From assembly GCF_014199535.1 (NCBI RefSeq), contig NZ_JACHNV010000002.1:806001-870000 (forward strand): a stretch of 64,000 nucleotides of DNA, given 5' to 3'. The stretch's first letter is position 1; each line of letters opens with the position of its first letter. Position numbers and translations under genes: made by a program. The stretch comes from Hymenobacter latericoloratus (GTDB taxonomy: Bacteria > Bacteroidota > Bacteroidia > Cytophagales > Hymenobacteraceae). The notes beneath the pieces were generated by a model. That model had not been told where the DNA came from. It saw only the letters and a program-made list of their open reading frames with translations, and searched no databases. Shown in pieces: positions 51,547 through 60,138 of this stretch.

Positions 51547-53442
51547 TCACTGCTTATACAAGCTGTTGTCGGCCAGGCCGTTCAGGAAAAATTGCACGCA
51601 GGCTTTTAGCTCGTCGCCGTACTGCTGCAGCTTCTCGGGGTTGGGGTTGGTCAGGGGGGTAGGGGGAAGCTGGTGGTTGGCGTAAGGGTAGAGGCGCACC
51701 TGGTTGTCTGCCGTTAGCTCGGTTACAAAGTCGGAATGCACCAGAAAGTAGCTGCCGCCGCTCAGGAACAGGGCCCGGCCGGTAGTGGCGGTGTCGAACA
51801 CGGAGTAGCCGAAAGACAGCAGCCGGCCCTGCGCGGGCACACCCAGGTAGTCGAGAATAGTGGCCGGCACATCGGCCTGCTGGGTGATGCGCTCCGGATT
51901 AGCGGCCGGCAGCGGCCGGCCGGGGTGAAAGAGCAGCAGGGGGGTTTTGTAGGAGCCCAGCGTGTTTTGGTAGTCGGGCCGCAGGGTTTGGGAAGTGTGG
52001 TCGGCGAGCAGAATGAACAGGGTATTGCGGTACCAGGGCTGCCGGGCGGCCGTCTGAAAAAACCGGCGCAGGGCAAAATCAGTGTACCGAATGGAGGCAT
52101 GAATGGGCAGCTGACCGGGCGCAAACCGGCTCTTGTACTGTTCCGGCACCGGGAACGGCTCGTGCGAGGTGAGCGTGAACACCGTGGAGAAAAACGGCTG
52201 CCTCTGCTGGCTCAGCTGCCGGGCGAAGTACTGCAGGTAGGGCTCATCGAAAATCCCCCAGTGCCCGTCATAATCGGGACTTTGCATGCCTTTGGGGTAC
52301 TCCTGCAGGCCGTAGTACTGCTGCATACCCGTGATGCCGGCAAAGGTATTGAAGCCCATAGTGCCGTTCTGGGCCCCGTGAAACACGGAAGTAGCGTAGC
52401 CCTGGCGGCCAAGTAATTCGCCCAGGCCGTGCAGCTCATCAGTCTGAAAATTGGAGGTGATAAAAGGGCTTTCCATCAGGGAAGGCAGCCCGGCCAGCAC
52501 CGCCGGCAAGGCCTCAATGGAGCGGCGGCCGTTGGCGTAATGGTGCCGGAACAGCAGCCCCTGAGTGGCCAGCGAATCGAAGAAAGGCGTGTAGCCCTGC
52601 CCCCCGTTTTCAATGCCATTGTACTCCGAGGCGAAGCTTTCCACCAGCAACACCACCACGTTGTCGCGCGGGGCGTTGGGGCGCACCGCGGGCTGATGCA
52701 CCGCCAGCGCGGCCTGCAGGGTTTCGGGGGAGGCGAAGTAGCTGCGCCGCTCCGGGGGCTGGTAGCCCAGGCTTTTCAGGAAAGTAAACGTGCTGTTGAG
52801 CGTCACGTGGCCCAGGATGGGCGGGCTCTGGATGAAGGCGTGGCCGGTGCGCAACGGCTTGAGCTGCAGCCCACCCCGGATGCCGAGCACCGTCAGGCCG
52901 GCCACCAATACAAATTCCAGTCCGGGCCGCAGCCAGCGCCGCGGTCCTATTCCCATAACCGCGGCGGAGGCTGCGCGGTGCGGCATGGGGTAGGCATACC
53001 ACAGCAACCCGAACAGCACCCCGAACGGAATCAGCAGAAACCAGTAGTGGCCCACCAACTGCCCGGCCTGGCGCTGAATGTCGCCGGTAATGGTAAACAA
53101 CTCGTTGCTGGTGCGCCGACCAATAAACTTAAAGTACTGAGTGTCAATCAGGTTCAGGGCAATGCCGGTGGCATTCAGCGTCAGGTACACGCCCCGCACC
53201 AGCTTCTGCCACGAGCGGCCCACGGAAGGCACCACCGACAGCAGCACGAACGGCAGATTCAGCAGCAGCAGCCCCGCCACATCAAACCGCAACCCATACA
53301 CAAAGGCCCACGCTACCTGCCCAGCCGCTGCCTCCTGAAACACAGCGTAATTGGCCCAGTAAAAGCCCAGCCGCAGCAAGGCATAACTACCGAGCAGCAG
53401 CGCAAACCGCCGCAGAAGCAGGCGCAGAAACAAAGAAGGCAT
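51547..53442 (-). CDS. LTA-synthase-like sulfatase-fold membrane enzyme
   Basis: A 631-residue protein with about five N-terminal membrane helices (within residues 1-200) and a periplasmic alkaline-phosphatase/sulfatase-fold domain. It shows NVVVLLVESFASEYNG (metal ligand Glu), FHGAQNGTMGFN, FTLTSHEPFP and LLADHTSQTL. The catalytic position, Thr in LtaS, is Ser308 here (GRRSIEALPAVL). Relatives transfer phosphoglycerol or phosphoethanolamine-type groups to envelope glycans. As Gram-negative Bacteroidota lack classical LTA, the acceptor is unknown. Confidence 0.88.
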   Translation of the reverse strand: MPSLFLRLLLRRFALLLGSYALLRLGFYWANYAVFQEAAAGQVAWAFVYGLRFDVAGLLLLNLPFVLLSVVPSVGRSWQKLVRGVYLTLNATGIALNLIDTQYFKFIGRRTSNELFTITGDIQRQAGQLVGHYWFLLIPFGVLFGLLWYAYPMPHRAASAAVMGIGPRRWLRPGLEFVLVAGLTVLGIRGGLQLKPLRTGHAFIQSPPILGHVTLNSTFTFLKSLGYQPPERRSYFASPETLQAALAVHQPAVRPNAPRDNVVVLLVESFASEYNGIENGGQGYTPFFDSLATQGLLFRHHYANGRRSIEALPAVLAGLPSLMESPFITSNFQTDELHGLGELLGRQGYATSVFHGAQNGTMGFNTFAGITGMQQYYGLQEYPKGMQSPDYDGHWGIFDEPYLQYFARQLSQQRQPFFSTVFTLTSHEPFPVPEQYKSRFAPGQLPIHASIRYTDFALRRFFQTAARQPWYRNTLFILLADHTSQTLRPDYQNTLGSYKTPLLLFHPGRPLPAANPERITQQADVPATILDYLGVPAQGRLLSFGYSVFDTATTGRALFLSGGSYFLVHSDFVTELTADNQVRLYPYANHQLPPTPLTNPNPEKLQQYGDELKACVQFFLNGLADNSLYKQ

Positions 53443-53542
53443 AGAAAAGACGAGCTACACTAGCGGCCGAGGAACGCACTAGCTCTACGGCAACGCAAAA
53501 GCGCCGAAGTTATGTGGTTAAAGTTGTGTGCACCTGCTTCCG

Positions 53543-53571
53543 TCGGTCCGGTGCCGAAAGCATCCGACCGG
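53543..53571. repeat. REP-like hairpin unit, copy 1
   Basis: Small stem-loop with arms GGTCCGGTGC and GCATCCGACC. It is near-identical to the unit 111 bp downstream. Confidence 0.65.
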
Positions 53572-53653
53572 TTACCGGCTGCGCCGCTAGAACCGCAGCT
53601 GCCTACCCACTTCCTCCGCCCAAACTCCGTTGGGCAGGCGTCAGCAACGTCAA

Positions 53654-53682
53654 CCGGTCCGATGCCAAAGGCGTCGGACCGG
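53654..53682. repeat. REP-like hairpin unit, copy 2
   Basis: Arms CCGGTCCGA and TCGGACCGG are perfect, and the inner TGCC..GGCG pairs further. Same orientation-independent unit as copy 1. Confidence 0.7.
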
Positions 53683-53701
53683 GTAGTGGCAGCTGGAACG
53701 C

Positions 53702-54298
53702 TCAGAGCGGCTTGAGGCGCACCGACTGGCCATCGGGCAGGTTTTTGATTTGCTGATAGAAGTCTGCCAGCCAGGCCAGCCGGGCGGCGGCCGGTACAGC
53801 GGTAGCCGTGGGCTTGCTGCTCGCCGTGGCAATGCACACCGGCGGAATCAGGCTCAGCAGCTGCCCCGGCTGCAGCATGCCGCCGCGCTGCTGAAACGCG
53901 CGCAACGGCTCCATGCCCAGCGCATCGAGCGGAAATTTCTCGGCCCCGAACAGGAAGTGCTTGAAGTCAACCTCTAAGTCGGCCAGCTCGCCGGTTTCGG
54001 TGTCCAGGAACAGCACGGCATCGCCGCGCAGCAGAAACTGGTTGCCCGCGCAGTCCTGGGCAAACGGAACGTCGGTTTCCTGCACTTCGTCGTAGGTGCG
54101 CCAGAAGGCCCGCTCGCTCTGCCAGGCTTCGGTGAGGGAGTGCCAGGCCGGCTCCTGCACGCAGCCCCGGATGTGGAGTCCGCCGAAGTAAGCAACTACC
54201 CCGTTCTGCTCCCGCAGGAAGCTTTGCAGGTAGGAAGGCAGGCGGGCAAAGCTCACCAAGTCGGTCAGCTCGCCGCCCGTATATAGAATGCCTCTCAT
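53702..54298 (-). CDS. SMI1/KNR4 (SUKH)-like protein
   Basis: 198 residues from ATG at 54298; the frame extends two codons to a TTG. No signal or membrane segment. RLPSYLQSFLREQNGVVAYFGG resembles the SUKH opening (LP..Y..FL...NG), and VPFAQDCAGNQFLLRG...VLFLDTETGE resembles the SUKH core (PFA.D..GN.F). SUKH proteins often serve as immunity proteins, but no toxin gene is adjacent. Assignment by eye, moderate confidence. Confidence 0.55.
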   Translation of the reverse strand: MRGILYTGGELTDLVSFARLPSYLQSFLREQNGVVAYFGGLHIRGCVQEPAWHSLTEAWQSERAFWRTYDEVQETDVPFAQDCAGNQFLLRGDAVLFLDTETGELADLEVDFKHFLFGAEKFPLDALGMEPLRAFQQRGGMLQPGQLLSLIPPVCIATASSKPTATAVPAAARLAWLADFYQQIKNLPDGQSVRLKPL

Positions 54299-54380
54299 GG
54301 ACAATTGGTAATCAACAATTAGTAATTAGCAATGAAAAATTGGCTGTTGGCTGGTGTATACCAGAAGGCAGCCAGGTAAA

Positions 54381-54431
54381 GAAAAATTGAGCGTTCCGGT
54401 AGCATTTACGCCGCCAGAACGCCCAATTTTC
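54381..54431 (-). terminator. Terminator of the alanine dehydrogenase gene
   Basis: On the minus strand arms GAAAATTGGGCGTTC and GAACGCTCAATTTTTC pair around a 20-nt loop and run into TTTTTCTTT, beyond the stop at 54455. Confidence 0.75.
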
Positions 54432-54454
54432 AATTCCTGATTATCAGTTGCTAC

Positions 54455-55582
54455 TTAAGCAACGGCTACTTCCATCACCGAATCCACCGTTTCCAGGGGC
54501 AGGCCCCAGGCTTCGGCTACGCCTTTGTACACCACTTTGCCGTTCACCACGTTCAGGCCGAGGCGCAGGGCCTCGTCGCGGCGGCAGGCCTCCTGCCAAC
54601 CCAGGTTCGCCAGCTTCACGGCGTAGGGCAGGGTAGCGTTAGTCAGGGCCAGGGTAGAAGTGTAGGGCACAGCACCCGGCATGTTGGCCACGCAGTAGTG
54701 CACGATGTCGTCGATGATGAAGGTGGGGTCTTCGTGGGTGGTGGGCTTGCAGGTTTCAATGCAGCCACCCTGGTCCACGGCCACGTCGACGAGCACGGTA
54801 CCGGGCTTCATAGTCTTGAGCATTTCGCGGGTGATGAGGTGGGGAGCCTTCGCGCCCGGAATCAGCACGGCACCCACAATCAGGTCGGCAGTCTTAATGG
54901 CTTCGCGGATGTTGTACTCGTTGCTGTACTGGGTCACCACGTTCTTGGGCATGATGTCGTCCAGCTCGCGCAAACGGTTCAGGCTGATGTCCATGATGGT
55001 TACGCGGGCACCCAGACCAGCGGCAATTTTAGCCGCCTGCGTTCCCACGATACCGCCGCCCAGCACCAGTACCTCGGCGGGCTTCACGCCGGGTACGCCG
55101 CCCAGCAGAATACCGCGGCCTTTCAGGGGCTTCTCCAGGTACTTGGCGCCTTCCTGCGGAGCCATGCGGCCGGCTACCTCGCTCATCGGGATAAGCAGGG
55201 GGAGGGCGCGCGAGGGCAGTTCCACGGTTTCATAGGCCAGGCACACGGCCTTGCGCTCAATCATGGCGTGGGTCAGCTCTTCGCTCGAAGCAAAGTGGAA
55301 GTAGGTGAACAGCAGCTGGTTTTCCTTGATGAGGGGGTATTCCTGCGCAATCGGCTCCTTCACCTTCACAATCATTTCGGCCTTGGCGTACACGTCTTCA
55401 ATCGAAGGCAGAATGGTAGCACCGGCTTGCTCATATTCGGCGTCGGAGAAGCCACTGCCGTTGCCGGCGGTAGCCTGCACGAACACCTCGTGGCCATGCT
55501 TGCGGAATTCAGCTACGCCAGCGGGGGTCAGGCCCACGCGGTTTTCGTTGTTCTTAATTTCTTTCGGTACGCCGATAATCAT
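54455..55582 (-). CDS. ald: Alanine dehydrogenase
   Basis: 375 residues from ATG 55582 ([22 protein letters not shown]). It catalyses NAD-dependent interconversion of L-alanine with pyruvate and ammonia. Family motifs: the N-terminal Arg (ENRVGLTP) and Lys (IVKVKEP) substrate residues, [38 protein letters not shown] (NAD-binding Rossmann), [10 protein letters not shown] and the C-terminal half ending in VAVA. Length is typical. A minus-strand TATCTTTG lies at 55637-55644. Confidence 0.96.
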   Translation of the reverse strand: MIIGVPKEIKNNENRVGLTPAGVAEFRKHGHEVFVQATAGNGSGFSDAEYEQAGATILPSIEDVYAKAEMIVKVKEPIAQEYPLIKENQLLFTYFHFASSEELTHAMIERKAVCLAYETVELPSRALPLLIPMSEVAGRMAPQEGAKYLEKPLKGRGILLGGVPGVKPAEVLVLGGGIVGTQAAKIAAGLGARVTIMDISLNRLRELDDIMPKNVVTQYSNEYNIREAIKTADLIVGAVLIPGAKAPHLITREMLKTMKPGTVLVDVAVDQGGCIETCKPTTHEDPTFIIDDIVHYCVANMPGAVPYTSTLALTNATLPYAVKLANLGWQEACRRDEALRLGLNVVNGKVVYKGVAEAWGLPLETVDSVMEVAVA

Positions 55583-55636
55583 GGCTCGAAGCAAGAGTGA
55601 AAGTGGGTGGATGGGTGTTGCCGGGAAAAGGCGGGG

Positions 55637-55644
55637 CAAAGATA
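55637..55644 (-). promoter_or_regulatory. Perfect -7 element TATCTTTG for alanine dehydrogenase
   Basis: It matches TAnnTTTG exactly, about 55 bp upstream of the ald start codon. A repeat element begins within 10 bp on its upstream side, so any -33 would lie inside the repeat. Confidence 0.55.
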
Positions 55645-55653
55645 CGGTGTAAT

Positions 55654-55755
55654 TGTCATTGCGAGGCGGTAGCCGAAGCAATCCTTCCCGGCCAAAGTGC
55701 CTACCCCTTGAAATGCGACAAACCCTTACCTCCAGCTCGGAAGTAAGGGTTTGCT
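55654..55755. repeat. Composite nested palindromic repeat, copy 2 (partial)
   Basis: The left flank TGTCATTGCGAGGCGG...AATCCTTCC matches the outer arm of copies 1 and 3. The inner hairpin (55717-55755) is GACAAACCCTTACCTCC with GGAAGTAAGGGTTTG. The outer right arm is not recognisable, so this copy looks decayed. Confidence 0.75.
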
Positions 55756-55851
55756 GCTTTATTCTTTATCAGGATGGTCGTACCGGGGCTACCATAACCA
55801 CCAACTGACCTTTTACCTGTCACAATTCACCTCTTCCCTTAAAAGTCAAAA

Positions 55852-56625
55852 CTACTTAAACGGAACCGACGCGCCGCTTTCCTTGACCATGCTGCCGGCG
55901 TTCAGGTCCTGCACTACCTGGGCTTTCAGAGTCAGCTTGGTGTCGCCGGTCACGTCGTTGCTGGTGATGGTGACGGTTTCGGCTTGGGCACCTAGTTTGC
56001 GCTGATTGTACACCAGCTCCACTACGGCGCTTTGGCCGGGCTTGATGGGCGCGGGAGCATTTTTGTAACCCACGCAGTAGCACTGCGAGGTAATAGCGCC
56101 CAGCACCAGGTCCTGCTTGCCCGTGTTTTTTACCGTGAAGCGCGCTACCAACGACTGACCGGCTTCCATTTTGCCGAAATCGTGGGTGGTACGGTCCACC
56201 GTCAGGCGGGCCGATTGCGCGATTTGCGCCGGAGTCAGGGTGGCCTTCATCTGGTCTTTGTTCAGCACATTGCCTTTGATGGTGAGCACCGTGCTGGGGG
56301 TAGCGGCGTTGCTGGTTACCGTCACGGTTTTATTGAAGATGCCGGGGCGGCCGGCGCTGCTGTACACGGCCTTCACGATGCCGGTTTTGCCGGGCAACAC
56401 AGGGGTTTTCGTCCAGTCGGGGGTAGTGCAGCCGCAGCTGGCCTGCACGTTGGCGATGATGACGGGCTGGTTGCCCACGTTCCGGAAGCGGAACTCGTGG
56501 GTGGCCATGGTACCCTCCGGCACGTTGCCGAAATCGTGCAGCTCCTGCTCGAACTTGAGTACGCCCTGAGCTTGTGCTGCCACGGCTGCCAGCAGGGCAA
56601 TCAGAAAGAAGAATACGTGTTTCAT
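55852..56625 (-). CDS. Secreted protein with two DUF1573 domains
   Basis: 257 residues from ATG 56625, with a signal peptide (MKHVFFFLIALLAAVAAQAQG). Two tandem DUF1573 Ig-like (ASH-type) domains are seen. The first has FEQELHDFGNVPEG and the cysteine motif ASCGCTTPDW; the second has DRTTHDFGKMEAGQ and SQCYCVGY. DUF1573 proteins are abundant in Bacteroidota and are thought to be periplasmic binding or assembly factors, without a defined role. Confidence 0.92.
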   Translation of the reverse strand: MKHVFFFLIALLAAVAAQAQGVLKFEQELHDFGNVPEGTMATHEFRFRNVGNQPVIIANVQASCGCTTPDWTKTPVLPGKTGIVKAVYSSAGRPGIFNKTVTVTSNAATPSTVLTIKGNVLNKDQMKATLTPAQIAQSARLTVDRTTHDFGKMEAGQSLVARFTVKNTGKQDLVLGAITSQCYCVGYKNAPAPIKPGQSAVVELVYNQRKLGAQAETVTITSNDVTGDTKLTLKAQVVQDLNAGSMVKESGASVPFK

Positions 56626-56636
56626 GACAGTAGAGT

Positions 56637-56809
56637 AGGAGGGTGTGAGGGTAGGAGGGTATGGGGGTGGGAGTGTGGGGGTGTGCGGGTAGGAGGTCGT
56701 GAGGTAAACCTGGGCAGCGCGTGTCCTGACGCGTAGCTTCGCCACCCACTACCTTTTTCACCTCCTACCCCCACACCCTCCTACCCTCTCTCTACCCGCA
56801 TACCCTACC
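56637..56809. repeat. G-rich/C-rich low-complexity inverted repeat
   Basis: The left part repeats GGAGGGT, GGGGGTGGGAG and GTGGGGGTGTGCGGG units. The right part (from about 56759) is their C-rich complement. They can pair into a long imperfect hairpin and the G-rich strand could form quadruplexes. It lies in the 5' leader of the DUF1573 gene. Confidence 0.65.
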
Positions 56810-56817
56810 CAAAGATA
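56810..56817 (-). promoter_or_regulatory. -7 element TATCTTTG for the DUF1573 gene
   Basis: Exact TAnnTTTG match on the minus strand, about 185 bp upstream of the DUF1573 start. The leader would include the whole G-rich repeat. Confidence 0.45.
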
Positions 56818-56856
56818 GCCAGAAAAACGCCTGTCACCGCATCAGCCGTAAATCCG

Positions 56857-56864
56857 TACTTTTG
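56857..56864 (+). promoter_or_regulatory. -7 element TACTTTTG for the E1 dehydrogenase gene
   Basis: Exact TAnnTTTG match, 74 bp upstream of the ATG at 56939. No clear -33. Confidence 0.5.
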
Positions 56865-56938
56865 GGGGCCTGCTTTCCGGGCGGCAGCTTCCCACCACCA
56901 CCAGCGCCCGGCTCCTAACTCCACCCGCCTTTCTATTT

Positions 56939-59362
56939 ATGTCCACTGCCGAAACCGCCGCCGACGTGCCAACCAGCGTCGCCTCCCTCAGCAAAGAAGA
57001 CCTGCTCCGCGACTACCGCCTGGGCTGGGAGAGCCGCCAGGCCTCCCTGGCCGGCCGCAAGGAAGTATTCATGGGTAAAGCCAAGTTCGGCATCTTCGGC
57101 GACGGCAAGGAAGTGCCCCAGCTGGCCATGGCCCGCGCGTTCCGGGCCGGCGACTGGCGCTCGGGCTACTACCGCGACCAGACGTTTATGCTGGCCATCG
57201 GCGAGCTGACCCTGCAGCAGTACTTCGCCCAGCTCTATGCCCACCCCGATGTAGAAGCCGAGCCCTCCACGGCCGGCCGCGCCATGAACGGCCACTTCGG
57301 TACCCGTCACCTCGATGAGGACGGCAACTTCCGGAACCTGGCCCAGAGCAAGAATTCCTCGGCCGATATTTCGCCCACCGGCGGCCAGATGCCCCGCCTC
57401 GTGGGCCTGGCCTACGCCTCCAAGCTCTACCGCCAGAACCCCGAGCTGCACCAGTTTTCGCAGTTTTCGGTGAACGGCAACGAGGTGGCGTTCGGCACTA
57501 TTGGCAATGCCAGCACCTCGGAGGGGATGTTCTTCGAGGCCATTAATGCCGCCGGCGTACTCCAGATTCCTATGCTCGTCAGCGTCTGGGACGACCACTA
57601 CGGCATTTCGGTGCCCGCCGAGTATCAGACCACCAAGCAGAATATCAGTGAAATTCTGAAAGGCTTCCAGCGCGAAGGCGAGGGCCAGGAAGGCTTCGAG
57701 ATTTTCCGGGTGAAGGGCTGGGACTACCCCGGCCTGGTGGACACCTACCAGCGCGCCGCCGAGGTGTGCCGCACCCAGCACGTGCCCGTACTTATTCACG
57801 TACAGGAAGTTACCCAGCCCCAGGGCCACAGCACCAGCGGCTCGCACGAGCGGTACAAAAGCAAAACCCGCCTTTCCTGGGAAGAAGAGCACGACTGCCT
57901 GCGCAAACTGCGCGAGTGGCTGTTGCAGGAAGGCCACGCCTCCGAGCAGGAGCTCGACCAGATTGAAAACGAGGCCAAGGAAACCGTAAAAGTGGCCCGC
58001 ACGGCCGCCTGGAACGAGTTCTTCAACCCCATCAAGCAGGAGCGCGACGAGGTAGTGCCACTGCTCAACAAGCTGGTGGCCGAAACCGGCCGCGAAAACA
58101 GCCTGCACGAGCTGGTAGAAACCCTGGAGCACAACTCGGCCCCCATCCGCGCCGATTTGGTGCGCACTGTGCGCCGCGCCCTGCGCCAGGTACGCGGCCA
58201 GCGTAGCGCCGCCCGCCGCGACCTGCAGAACTGGTTGGAGCAGGCCCTGGCCGAAAATGCCGACCGCTACAACTCCTACCTCTTCAGCCAAAGCGAAGAG
58301 GCCGTAGGCAACATCGAAGAAGTGCCCGCCAAGTTCGACGCCAACGCGCCCCAGGTAGATGCCCGCGAGGTGCTGCAGGCCTGCTTCGATGCCAATTTCC
58401 AGCGCGACCCGCGCATCTTCGCCATTGGCGAGGATGTGGGCCGCATCGGCGACGTAAACCAGGCCTTTGCCGGTCTGCAGGAAAAGTTTGGCGAGCTGCG
58501 CGTGACGGATACCGGTATCCGGGAGTGCACCATTGTGGGGCAGGGCATTGGCGCGGCTATGCGCGGCCTGCGACCCATCACCGAAATCCAGTACCTCGAC
58601 TACCTGCTCTACGCCATCCAGATTCTCTCCGATGACGTGGCCCCGCTGCAGTACCGTACCAAAGGCGGCCAGAAGTCCCCGCTGATTGTGCGCACCCGCG
58701 GGCACCGGCTGGAAGGCATCTGGCACTCAGGCTCACCCATTCAAATGATTCTGGGCTCCATCCGGGGTATGCACCTGTGCGTGCCGCGCAACATGACCCA
58801 GGCCGCCGGCTTCTACAACACCTTGCTGCGCAGTGATGAGCCGGCCATTGTGATTGAGTGCCTGAACGGCTACCGCCTCAAGGAGCGCATCCCCAGCAAC
58901 GTGGGCGAGTTCACCCTACCCCTCGGCCGGCCCGAAACCCTTAAGAAAGGCGAGGACCTGACGATTGTCACTTATGGCTCCATGTGCCGCATTGTGCAGG
59001 ATGCCGCCAAGCAACTCGAAGAGGTAGGCATCAACGTGGAAATCATCGACGTACAGACCCTGCTGCCCTTCGACGTGGACCACGTCATTGCCGACTCCCT
59101 GCAGCGCACCAACCGCGTGTTGTTCGCCGACGAGGACGTGCCCGGGGGCGCTACCGCCTACATGCTGCAGCAGGTGCTGGATGAGCAGCAGGCCTACCGC
59201 TTCCTCGACTCGCAGCCGCGCTGCCTCTCAGCCCAGGCTCACCGCCCGCCCTACGGCTCCGACGGCGACTATTTCAGCAAGCCCAACGCCGAGGACGTAT
59301 TCGACGCCGTGTACGAAATCATGCAGGAAGCCGACCCCAAGCGCTTCCCGGCTATCTACTAG
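56939..59362 (+). CDS. Fused alpha-beta E1 component of a 2-oxoacid dehydrogenase (branched-chain type)
   Basis: An 807-residue single-chain E1. The alpha part (about 25-420) contains the thiamine diphosphate region GNASTSEGMFFEAINAAG...DDHYGIS. The beta part (about 470-807) starts REVLQACFDANFQRDPRIFAIGEDVG and contains TDTGIRECTIVGQGIGAAMRGLRPITEIQY and the C-terminal transketolase-like domain (VTYGSMCRIVQDAA, IDVQTLLPFD, DEDVPGGATAYML). It oxidatively decarboxylates branched-chain 2-oxoacids with E2/E3 partners encoded elsewhere. The usual GDG and NN cofactor residues read GNA and DD here. Confidence 0.9.
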   Translation: MSTAETAADVPTSVASLSKEDLLRDYRLGWESRQASLAGRKEVFMGKAKFGIFGDGKEVPQLAMARAFRAGDWRSGYYRDQTFMLAIGELTLQQYFAQLYAHPDVEAEPSTAGRAMNGHFGTRHLDEDGNFRNLAQSKNSSADISPTGGQMPRLVGLAYASKLYRQNPELHQFSQFSVNGNEVAFGTIGNASTSEGMFFEAINAAGVLQIPMLVSVWDDHYGISVPAEYQTTKQNISEILKGFQREGEGQEGFEIFRVKGWDYPGLVDTYQRAAEVCRTQHVPVLIHVQEVTQPQGHSTSGSHERYKSKTRLSWEEEHDCLRKLREWLLQEGHASEQELDQIENEAKETVKVARTAAWNEFFNPIKQERDEVVPLLNKLVAETGRENSLHELVETLEHNSAPIRADLVRTVRRALRQVRGQRSAARRDLQNWLEQALAENADRYNSYLFSQSEEAVGNIEEVPAKFDANAPQVDAREVLQACFDANFQRDPRIFAIGEDVGRIGDVNQAFAGLQEKFGELRVTDTGIRECTIVGQGIGAAMRGLRPITEIQYLDYLLYAIQILSDDVAPLQYRTKGGQKSPLIVRTRGHRLEGIWHSGSPIQMILGSIRGMHLCVPRNMTQAAGFYNTLLRSDEPAIVIECLNGYRLKERIPSNVGEFTLPLGRPETLKKGEDLTIVTYGSMCRIVQDAAKQLEEVGINVEIIDVQTLLPFDVDHVIADSLQRTNRVLFADEDVPGGATAYMLQQVLDEQQAYRFLDSQPRCLSAQAHRPPYGSDGDYFSKPNAEDVFDAVYEIMQEADPKRFPAIY

Positions 59363-59374
59363 GGAGCAAAAAAC

Positions 59375-59428
59375 CAGCCGGCTCCGGCCCCTACCCTCCG
59401 TACGGGGAGTAGGCGCCGGAGCCGGCTG
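59375..59428. terminator. Bidirectional hairpin between convergent genes
   Basis: 14-bp arms CAGCCGGCTCCGGC and GCCGGAGCCGGCTG enclose a second GTAGG-type stem. An A-run on the left gives a U-tract for the minus strand. Confidence 0.75.
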
Positions 59429-59451
59429 CTAAACGGGCCGCAACCCCGCGC

Positions 59452-60024
59452 TTAGCGGGTGGCAATGGGGTCGGTGATGATTTCGTTGCTTTCGTGCAGG
59501 GCCCGGTCCACGATCCGGACCTTGAAGCGCACCATAATCTGGGCCGGCAAATCGGGCTTGATAACCCGCAGCGTGCCTTGGGTAATGGTCAGGCCGAAGG
59601 TGAGGTCGCCGCGCAGGGGCGTTTTGCGGCTGCCCTGAGCCTCGGGCGAGAGGCGGGGGTAGCGGCTGTTGTAGTCCAGGGTACCCAGCGGCAGGTCCAC
59701 GTAGTTGCCGCTGCTTTCCTGCACCTGCATGGTCATGAAGTAGTTGTTGTAGTATTTATTGAGCTTGCCGCTCTGGTCTAGCCGGCTGTAGGGGAAGCCC
59801 GTGTCGCTGTCATCGAGGCCCAGGTCCCCGTCGCCGTCTTTGAAGGAAATGGTCACCGATACGGTATCGTAGGACCCGGTTTGTTTTACAATCCGGGCTG
59901 TTTCTATCTTTTTAAAGGAAATTTCCGGCGTGTCAGGGTAGTCGGGCGGGCTGACGCAGGAGGCAATTCCGAGTCCGAAACAGACCACCAGGGCCACATA
60001 GCAGAGCGTACGAAGTATGAGCAT
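59452..60024 (-). CDS. Lipoprotein of unknown function
   Basis: 190 residues from ATG 60024 (MLILRTLCYVALVVCFGLGIASC) with lipobox IASC. The mature protein has a KDGDGDLGLDDSD stretch that looks like a calcium-binding loop and beta-rich sequence ending FKVRIVDRALHESNEIITDPIATR. Similar lipoproteins are common in Bacteroidota without an assigned role. The upstream extension of the frame is not supported. Confidence 0.75.
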   Translation of the reverse strand: MLILRTLCYVALVVCFGLGIASCVSPPDYPDTPEISFKKIETARIVKQTGSYDTVSVTISFKDGDGDLGLDDSDTGFPYSRLDQSGKLNKYYNNYFMTMQVQESSGNYVDLPLGTLDYNSRYPRLSPEAQGSRKTPLRGDLTFGLTITQGTLRVIKPDLPAQIMVRFKVRIVDRALHESNEIITDPIATR

Positions 60025-60138
60025 AAGGGGGAAAAGAACGAGGTGGAAAAGCAGACCTGGTGGGGGAAGGTACAACATCTAAACGAACGAAGTAACGCCC
60101 GCATTGTTCTATCCTTTCGCTAACCCCGCACCCGCTGA

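Larger units (their letters stand above)
53443..53701. other. Intergenic spacer with two palindromic units
   Basis: Apart from the two hairpins at 53543-53571 and 53654-53682, nothing is recognisable. No promoter was seen for the minus-strand sulfatase-fold gene. Confidence 0.4.
56626..56938. other. Long divergent spacer with G-rich inverted repeat
   Basis: It contains low-complexity G-rich and C-rich tracts (56637-56809), a minus-strand -7 element at 56810-56817 and a plus-strand -7 element at 56857-56864. Confidence 0.6.

Noticed and set aside
53702..54298. Contact-dependent toxin-immunity locus from the SUKH-like protein
   Set aside because: No toxin, Rhs or secretion gene lies beside it and the SUKH match itself is only moderate.
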